DNA from: Limnohabitans sp.
Lineage (GTDB): Bacteria > Pseudomonadota > Gammaproteobacteria > Burkholderiales > Burkholderiaceae_C
Direction of reading: 5' to 3'
NCBI GenBank assembly: GCA_021731425.1
Contig: JAKFXJ010000057.1
Span: 1-24,010 of the forward strand
Length of the DNA stretch: 24,010 bases
The notes under the pieces were generated by a model. It ran no database searches, was not told where the DNA came from, and was given only the letters and a program-made list of their open reading frames with translations. The position numbers were made by a program, and so were the translations under genes. Shown here one piece after another: positions 19,449-24,010 of the stretch. Numbering within the stretch: the first letter of the stretch is position 1; every line of letters begins with the position of its first letter.

Positions 19449-20312
19449 TCAGAGTTTGAAGGCCACCACTTTTTGGGTTTGCTCACCCAGGCCATCGATG
19501 CCCAAACGCATCACGTCGCCGCGCTTCAAGAACACCGGCGCGGGCTTGCCGTCCACCTTGACGCCCATACCCACACCGGGTGGCGTGCCGGTGGTGATGA
19601 TGTCGCCGGGCTCGAGCGTCATGAACTGGCTCACATAACTGACCAGCTTGGCCACGCCAAAAATCATGGTCTTGGTGTTGCCGGTCTGCATGCGCACGCC
19701 GTTCACATCGAGCCACATGCCCAAGGCTTGGGGATTGGGCACTTCGTCGCGTGTGACCAGCCAGGGGCCCACGGGGCCGAAGGTGTCGCAGCCCTTGCCC
19801 TTGTCCCAGGTGGCGCCGCGCTCAAGTTGGTATTCACGCTCGCTCACGTCGTTCACCACGCAATAACCGGCCACATGGTTGAGCGCGTCTTTTTGCGTGA
19901 CATAACGGGCGCGTGTGCCGATAACGATGCCCAGTTCGACTTCCCAGTCGGACTTTTTGGAGCCCTTGGGCAGCATCACGTCGTCGTTGGCACCCTGGAT
20001 GCAGGAGATGGCCTTGGTAAACACAATGGGTTCGGCCGGGATGGGCATGTTCGACTCGGCCGCATGGTCGGCGTAGTTCAAGCCAATGGCGATGAACTTG
20101 CTGGTGTACGAGATGGGCGTGCCAAAACGCTTTTTGCCTCGCACGAGGGGCAGCTTGTCGGTTTTGACTTTGGCCAACTTGGCCAAGGCCTTGTCGTTCA
20201 GTAGGTCGGGCGAGATGTCTTTGACCACACCGCTCAAGTCGCGCAAGCGGCCTTCAGCGTCAATCAGACCGGGTTTCTCTTTGCCGGGTTGGCCATAACG
20301 AACGAGTTTCAT
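19449..20312 (-). CDS. Fumarylacetoacetate hydrolase family protein (2,4-diketo-3-deoxy sugar acid hydrolase-like)
   Basis: 287 residues. Metal ligands of the FAH fold are E124 and E126 (SDWEVELGIVIG) and D155 (VVNDVSERE); the catalytic His is probably H83 in GLNYADHAAE. Also present are FTKAISCIQG and the C-terminal ITTGTPPGVGMG. Enzymes of this type cleave C-C bonds of 2,4-diketo acids. In an operon with a sugar-acid dehydratase and DHRS6-like dehydrogenase it most likely splits a 2,4-diketo-3-deoxy aldonate to pyruvate and a hydroxy acid (L-lactate if the substrate is a 6-deoxy sugar). Such proteins are often labelled ureidoglycolate lyase, which the context does not support. Confidence 0.88.
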   Translation of the reverse strand: MKLVRYGQPGKEKPGLIDAEGRLRDLSGVVKDISPDLLNDKALAKLAKVKTDKLPLVRGKKRFGTPISYTSKFIAIGLNYADHAAESNMPIPAEPIVFTKAISCIQGANDDVMLPKGSKKSDWEVELGIVIGTRARYVTQKDALNHVAGYCVVNDVSEREYQLERGATWDKGKGCDTFGPVGPWLVTRDEVPNPQALGMWLDVNGVRMQTGNTKTMIFGVAKLVSYVSQFMTLEPGDIITTGTPPGVGMGVKVDGKPAPVFLKRGDVMRLGIDGLGEQTQKVVAFKL

Positions 20313-20333
20313 GGTTGCCTTTCAGTTTTCAAA

Positions 20334-21092
20334 TCAATAAGTGGAGCGGCCACCGGACAGGTCAAAGACCGCGCCGGTGGAGAAGGAACATTCTTCGGTG
20401 CTCAGCCAGGTCACCATGGCGGCGACTTCTTCGGGCTCACCAAAGCGGGCCATCGGAATCTTGGAGAGCATGAACTGGATGTGCTCGGGCGTCATTTGAT
20501 CAAAGATCGCCGTCTTCACAGCCGCCGGAGTGACACAGTTCACGCGCACACCCGTATCGGCCAGCTCTTTGCCCAGCGATTTGGTCAGGCCAATCACCGC
20601 CGCCTTGCTCGCACTGTAAGCGCTGGCGTTGGGGTTGCCGTCTTTGCCTGCGACTGAGGCGATGTTGACGATGCGCCCGTAATTGCGGCTCTTCATGTGG
20701 GCGCTCAGTTCGCGGCAGCAATGGAACAGGCCATGCACGTTCACATCGAACACCTGCTTCCAGGCGTCCACCGGATAGTCCCAGACCTTGACGTTGGGGC
20801 CGGTGATGCCCGCGCTGTTGACCAGCACATCGACGCCTGCCAACGCCGTGGTTTGCGCAGTGGCGTTCACCACCGAGGCGTGGTCGGCCACATCGACCTG
20901 CACCGTGTTGACCACGGCGCCCAGCTGGCCTTGGCGCAGCTGTTCGGCGGCTTTGGCCATGCCTGCGGCATCTCGGTCCCAAATGGTGACGCGAGCACCC
21001 GAGGCCAGCATGCGTTGCGCAATGGCAAAACCGAGACCCGTGGCCCCACCGGTGATGACCGCGTGGCGGCCTTTCATGTCGAGTAAATTCAT
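20334..21092 (-). CDS. Short-chain dehydrogenase/reductase (first of two)
   Basis: 252 residues of classical SDR type. The cofactor motif is TGGATGLG (14-21), Asp39 at the end of beta-2 suggests NAD(H), NSAG is at 92-95, and the catalytic set is S146, Y159, K163 (YSASK). It looks FabG-like with the C-terminal FSTGAVFDLSGGRSTY. In this operon it may oxidise a sugar, a sugar lactone precursor or a keto-deoxy acid; the exact step cannot be told. It lies 21 nt upstream of FAH and 29 nt after the second SDR, same strand. Confidence 0.9.
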   Translation of the reverse strand: MNLLDMKGRHAVITGGATGLGFAIAQRMLASGARVTIWDRDAAGMAKAAEQLRQGQLGAVVNTVQVDVADHASVVNATAQTTALAGVDVLVNSAGITGPNVKVWDYPVDAWKQVFDVNVHGLFHCCRELSAHMKSRNYGRIVNIASVAGKDGNPNASAYSASKAAVIGLTKSLGKELADTGVRVNCVTPAAVKTAIFDQMTPEHIQFMLSKIPMARFGEPEEVAAMVTWLSTEECSFSTGAVFDLSGGRSTY

Positions 21093-21121
21093 GTGTGGCT
21101 TTCAGTCATTTAATAGGGGGC

Positions 21122-21871
21122 TCAGATGGTCATGCCACCATCGACCATGTAGGCATTGCCCGTGGCGAAGATGGATTCGTCGGAAGCGAGAAAGGTGACA
21201 ATGGGCGCAATCTCTGCCGCCTGCGCCAAACGGCCCATGGGCTGGCGGTTGATGAAGTCCTTACGGGCCTGCACCGGGTCGGCATAGCTGTTGATGCGGT
21301 CTTGCAGCGAGGGCGTGTCCACCGTGCCGGGGCAAATGCAATTGCAGCGCACGCCTTGGCGCACATAGTCAGCGGCCACGCTTTTGGTCAGGCCAATCAC
21401 GGCCGCTTTGCTGGTGCCGTAAATGAAGCGGTTGGGCAGGCCCTTGACGCTGGAACACACGCTGGCCATGTTGATGATGCTGCCGCCGTGGCCAGTTTTT
21501 TCAAACTGCGCCACCATTTTGGGAATGACCGCCTGGATCATCCAGAACTGCGAGCGCACATTCAGGTTGAAGGCAAAGTCCCAGTCCTCGTCGGTGGCCA
21601 GTTCAATGTTGCCGTTGTGCACAAAGCCTGCGCAATTGAAAACGATGTCGATGCGCGGAAGGCTGGCCACCTGCGCGGCAATGGCCGCTTTGTCGAGCAC
21701 GTTCAACACGGCGGTGTGCACATTGGCCACGCCCTCATACGACTTGAGCAGTTCGGCATTCACATCGGTCGCATAGACGGTGGCGCCTTCTGCGGCCATG
21801 GCCAGTGCTGCGGCCTGACCAATGCCTTGGCCAGCGGCTGTGACCAGTGCGGTTTTTCCTTTGAGTCTCAT
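21122..21871 (-). CDS. SDR of the DHRS6 / 2-keto-3-deoxy-L-fuconate dehydrogenase type
   Basis: 249 residues: TAAGQGIG (11-18), D36 for NAD, S137, Y151, K155. The segment QGVRCNCICPGTVDTPSLQDRI and FINRQPMGR closely follow DHRS6/BDH2 and the Xanthomonas 2-keto-3-deoxy-L-fuconate dehydrogenase. Arginines at 148, 192 and 209 match positions that contact the substrate carboxylate in DHRS6. The likely step is oxidation of a 2-keto-3-deoxy aldonate at C4 to the 2,4-diketo acid used by the FAH protein. The start at 21869-21871 overlaps the dehydratase stop (ATGA); the open frame upstream of it is a shadow. Confidence 0.9.
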   Translation of the reverse strand: MRLKGKTALVTAAGQGIGQAAALAMAAEGATVYATDVNAELLKSYEGVANVHTAVLNVLDKAAIAAQVASLPRIDIVFNCAGFVHNGNIELATDEDWDFAFNLNVRSQFWMIQAVIPKMVAQFEKTGHGGSIINMASVCSSVKGLPNRFIYGTSKAAVIGLTKSVAADYVRQGVRCNCICPGTVDTPSLQDRINSYADPVQARKDFINRQPMGRLAQAAEIAPIVTFLASDESIFATGNAYMVDGGMTI

Positions 21872-22983
21872 GGGGTTTGGATCTCCAGATGGGTGATTTG
21901 TCGTTGGGTGATGGCCGTCCAGTCCCAGGCGATGCCCAAGCCAGGCGCGTCGGGTGGGATGGCAAAGCCGTCTTGAACTTGCATGCGCGATGTGGTGATG
22001 TCGTCGAGCTGCGGAATGTATTCGACCCAGGTGGCGTTGGGCACAGCCGCGCACAGGCTCACATGCAACTCCATCAAAAAGTGCGGACATACCGCCACAT
22101 CAAAGGTTTCGGCCAGGTGCGCGGTTTTGATCCAAGGCGTGATGCCGCCAATGCGTGACACATCGGGCTGCACGATGGAACACGCGCCCTGCTCCAGGTA
22201 TTCGCGGAACTGCATCGGGTGGTACATCGACTCACCCACCGCCACGGGGATGGTGGTGTGCTCGCGCAGCTGGCGGTGGCCCGAGACATCTTCGGCGGGC
22301 AAGGGCTCTTCCATCCACGCCAGTCCCAAGCCATCAAAGGCCCGCGCCCGGCGCACGGCCTCGGCGCGGTTAAAGCCTTGGTTGGCGTCGGTCATCAAAT
22401 CAAAGCCCGGCCCCACCGCGTCACGCACCGCGCTCAGCCGGGCCACGTCTTCGCTCACATGCGGGCGGCCGATCTTGATCTTGGCGCCTTTGAAGCCCTG
22501 GGCTTGCGCCTCCAAAGTTTGGTCCACCAGCGCCTGGGGCGACAGGTGCAACCAACCGCCTTCGGTGGTGTAGAGCGGCACCCGCGCTTGCGCCCCGCCC
22601 AGCAGCTGCCACAGCGGCAAGCCCTGGCTTTGCGCACGCCAGTCCCACAAAGCGGTGTCCACACAGGCCAGCGCCAAGCTGGTCATGGCCCCCACGGCGG
22701 TGGCGTGGGTGTGGAAAAACAAGTCTTTCCAGATCGCTTCAACCAAGACCGGGTTGCGTCCGATCAGGCGCGGGGCCAGGTGGTCTTTGAGCAGCGCCAT
22801 GACCGACGAGCCGCCCGTACCAATGGTGTAGGCGTAGCCCGTGGCCGCAATGCCGTCACTGCAGTGCAGCGTGAGCAAAATCGTTTCTTGCGTCACAAAG
22901 GACTGAATGGCGTCGGTGCGCAAGACCTTGGGTGGCAAGTTCACTTGCCGAAGGCTCACGCGCTCAATGGTGACAGGGGTCAT
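21868..22983 (-). CDS. Mandelate racemase/enolase-superfamily sugar-acid dehydratase
   Basis: 371 residues, MR subgroup. The catalytic residues are all visible: K168-x-K170, metal ligands D199 (with N201), E225 and E251, and the D274-H301 dyad. The KxK plus His-Asp arrangement is that of aldonate/aldarate dehydratases. It is shorter than the roughly 440-residue L-fuconate dehydratases, so L-fuconate should not be assumed as the substrate; other 6-carbon or 5-carbon sugar acids fit too. First gene of the operon, with a predicted leader of about 165 nt and no clear Shine-Dalgarno sequence before the ATG at 22981-22983. Confidence 0.9.
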   Translation of the reverse strand: MTPVTIERVSLRQVNLPPKVLRTDAIQSFVTQETILLTLHCSDGIAATGYAYTIGTGGSSVMALLKDHLAPRLIGRNPVLVEAIWKDLFFHTHATAVGAMTSLALACVDTALWDWRAQSQGLPLWQLLGGAQARVPLYTTEGGWLHLSPQALVDQTLEAQAQGFKGAKIKIGRPHVSEDVARLSAVRDAVGPGFDLMTDANQGFNRAEAVRRARAFDGLGLAWMEEPLPAEDVSGHRQLREHTTIPVAVGESMYHPMQFREYLEQGACSIVQPDVSRIGGITPWIKTAHLAETFDVAVCPHFLMELHVSLCAAVPNATWVEYIPQLDDITTSRMQVQDGFAIPPDAPGLGIAWDWTAITQRQITHLEIQTP

Positions 22984-23085
22984 GTAGGGCAGTAGGGGTG
23001 ATGAAGTAAACAGAAGAAACAGGAACAGGCGCCACGAGTAACACCCTAGCCTTCAGGGCTTCGCAGCATGCGACACAGGCGCTGC

Positions 23086-23106
23086 GTCACGCGTCGTTTG
23101 CGTGAC
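23086..23106. other. Inverted repeat in the leader of the sugar-acid operon
   Basis: Arms GTCACGC (23086-23092) and GCGTGAC (23100-23106) around a 7-nt loop lie about 100 nt upstream of the dehydratase start, inside the predicted 5' leader. This may be an RNA stem or a second protein site. The rest of 22984-23157 shows nothing I recognise. Confidence 0.4.
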
Positions 23107-23157
23107 AGCCGCCATGCGGGTTTGTGCGGAGTTGCATTGCCTTTTGAACATGTGATG

Positions 23158-23186
23158 ATTCTGCAACTGGTCTGACCACTTGTCCA
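23158..23186 (-). promoter_or_regulatory. Predicted sigma-70 promoter of the sugar-acid operon
   Basis: On the minus strand: -35 TGGACA (23181-23186, 5 of 6), a spacer of exactly 17 nt, -10 CAGAAT (23158-23163, 4 of 6). The start of transcription would fall near 23150. Confidence 0.5.
23168..23178. promoter_or_regulatory. GntR/FadR-type operator
   Basis: TGGTCTGACCA is a perfect palindrome around one central base and fits the TGGT-N3-ACCA core known for FadR-subfamily GntR regulators such as PdhR and LldR. It lies inside the -35/-10 spacer of the operon promoter and 35 nt before the divergent regulator gene. Confidence 0.65.
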
Positions 23187-23212
23187 ATTCACGTTATCCC
23201 TGATCACCCCTC

Positions 23213-23941
23213 ATGCCCTTGCAAACCGTGGCCCCGCAGCGCCTGTACCGCCAGATTGCCGATCAGATTCGGCTTCTGATGGTGTCGGGCGAGTTCGCGC
23301 TGGGCTCTCGCCTGCCCGCCGAACGCGACCTGGCCGTGCAATTGGGTGTGAGCCGCCCATCAGTCCGCGAAGCCCTGATCGCACTCGAGGTCGAGGGCAT
23401 GATCGAGGTGCGCACTGGCTCGGGCATTTATGTGCAGCGCACCGAGCAACCCGGCAAATCATTCGCCCCAGCTGCAGCCGATGACAACACCCCCGCAGAC
23501 TGGGGCCCGCTGGAGGTCATGAGTGCCCGCTTGTTGGTCGAAGCCGAAGTGGCCGCTTTGGCCGCCACCCATGCCCAAAAAGCCGACCTCAAAGCCATCA
23601 AAGCCGGCTTGCAACAAATGAAACTCGAAGCCGCCCGCGACCAAGTGCCACGCGAAGGCGACGAAGCCTTTCACGAAGCCATTGCCCAGGCAGGTGGCAA
23701 CAGCGTGTTGCTCGACACCGTTCAGCGCTACTGGCAAGCACGCAACGGCCCGTTGTTCGAGCGGCTGGGCGATTATTTTGAACACCCCGAATCTTGGCAG
23801 GCGGCCATTGGCGAACACCAGCAGGTGCTGCTGGCCATTGAGGCGCACGACCCGAGCGCCGCCCGCAAGACCATGCAAAAACACTTGAGACAAGCCTACA
23901 AAAGATACAGCGCGAGCTGGCGCCGCGCCCCTGCCCGTTAG
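23213..23941 (+). CDS. FadR-subfamily GntR transcriptional regulator
   Basis: 242 residues: an N-terminal winged helix-turn-helix (about 8-75, with SRLPAERDLAVQLGVSRPSVREALIALEVEGMIEVRTGSGIYV) and a C-terminal FCD ligand-binding domain (about 98-228). The FCD metal-binding residues D150, H154, H202 and H224 are visible, so a carboxylate ligand bound through a metal is likely. It is divergent from the sugar-acid operon and shares its regulatory gap, so it is the probable local repressor, relieved by a pathway intermediate (inference). No clear Shine-Dalgarno sequence precedes the ATG at 23213. Confidence 0.93.
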   Translation: MPLQTVAPQRLYRQIADQIRLLMVSGEFALGSRLPAERDLAVQLGVSRPSVREALIALEVEGMIEVRTGSGIYVQRTEQPGKSFAPAAADDNTPADWGPLEVMSARLLVEAEVAALAATHAQKADLKAIKAGLQQMKLEAARDQVPREGDEAFHEAIAQAGGNSVLLDTVQRYWQARNGPLFERLGDYFEHPESWQAAIGEHQQVLLAIEAHDPSAARKTMQKHLRQAYKRYSASWRRAPAR

Positions 23942-24010
23942 CCCACCCGTCAAATGGTCGGCTAAAGGCATGCATTTTTCCCGCGTCAGCATTTTTTTAA
24001 TTCCAACGAG

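Noticed and set aside
19449..20312. Ureidoglycolate lyase (purine catabolism) for the FAH protein
   Set aside because: No purine or allantoin genes are nearby, and the operon partners are a sugar-acid dehydratase and dehydrogenases.
21872..22090. N-terminal extension of the second SDR
   Set aside because: The upstream residues are an out-of-frame reading of the dehydratase gene; the SDR Rossmann strand begins right at the ATG 21869-21871.
23942..24010. Possible start of another gene or terminator after the GntR gene
   Set aside because: Only 69 bases with two short T-runs are present; no convincing stem or start region can be supported.

Overview
The window looks like a chromosomal segment of a betaproteobacterium, most likely Burkholderiales and probably Comamonadaceae. 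The reasons are the gene order gltBD next to mlaFEDACB, an orphan tripartite-tricarboxylate (Bug) binding protein, aroB next to dgt, and the palindromes around a REP-type transposase. This placement comes from gene content and protein character; no search was run. Coding density is high and almost every gene is recognisable.

Positions 1-4593 (minus strand): a partial ABC-2 type ATPase, then, in transcription order, mlaF-mlaE-mlaD-mlaA-mlaC-mlaB, the pathway that moves phospholipids between outer and inner membrane. Several of these genes overlap by 4 nt. The mlaF start codon lies directly against a terminator-like hairpin that closes the upstream gltBD operon. Positions 4594-10870 (minus): gltB and gltD, the two subunits of NADPH glutamate synthase, with a promoter-like region at 10835-10870 that fits both sigma-54 and sigma-70 consensus patterns.

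Positions 10876-11688: a small mobile module, a single-gene REP-associated tyrosine transposase (RAYT, Y1/HUH type) bracketed by two copies of a 25-bp palindrome in exact inverse orientation. It sits right upstream of the gltB promoter. Positions 11742-14402 (plus): an AtuA/DUF1446-like protein, a small AtuA C-terminal-domain-like protein and a Bug periplasmic binding protein, probably one catabolic operon of unknown substrate.

Positions 14430-19367 (minus): aroB, dgt, an MFS permease, a DUF1415 protein and a class I methyltransferase in a tight chain with 3-nt or overlapping junctions. It converges on the Bug gene through a strong hairpin. Positions 19449-22983 (minus): a sugar-acid catabolic operon with an enolase-superfamily dehydratase, two short-chain dehydrogenases and an FAH-family hydrolase. 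It resembles the last steps of the non-phosphorylative L-fuconate/L-rhamnonate type pathways that end in pyruvate plus a hydroxy acid. A divergent FadR-type GntR regulator (23213-23941) sits across a 229-bp gap that holds a TGGT-N3-ACCA operator between the -35 and -10 of a predicted operon promoter. I recognise nothing in the last 69 bases (23942-24010).

I found no CRISPR array, tRNA, rRNA, phage gene or defence system. The less ordinary features are the three-hairpin gltD-mlaF junction, the RAYT module beside the gltB promoter, the promoter/operator of the sugar-acid operon, and the long hairpin between that operon and aroB.
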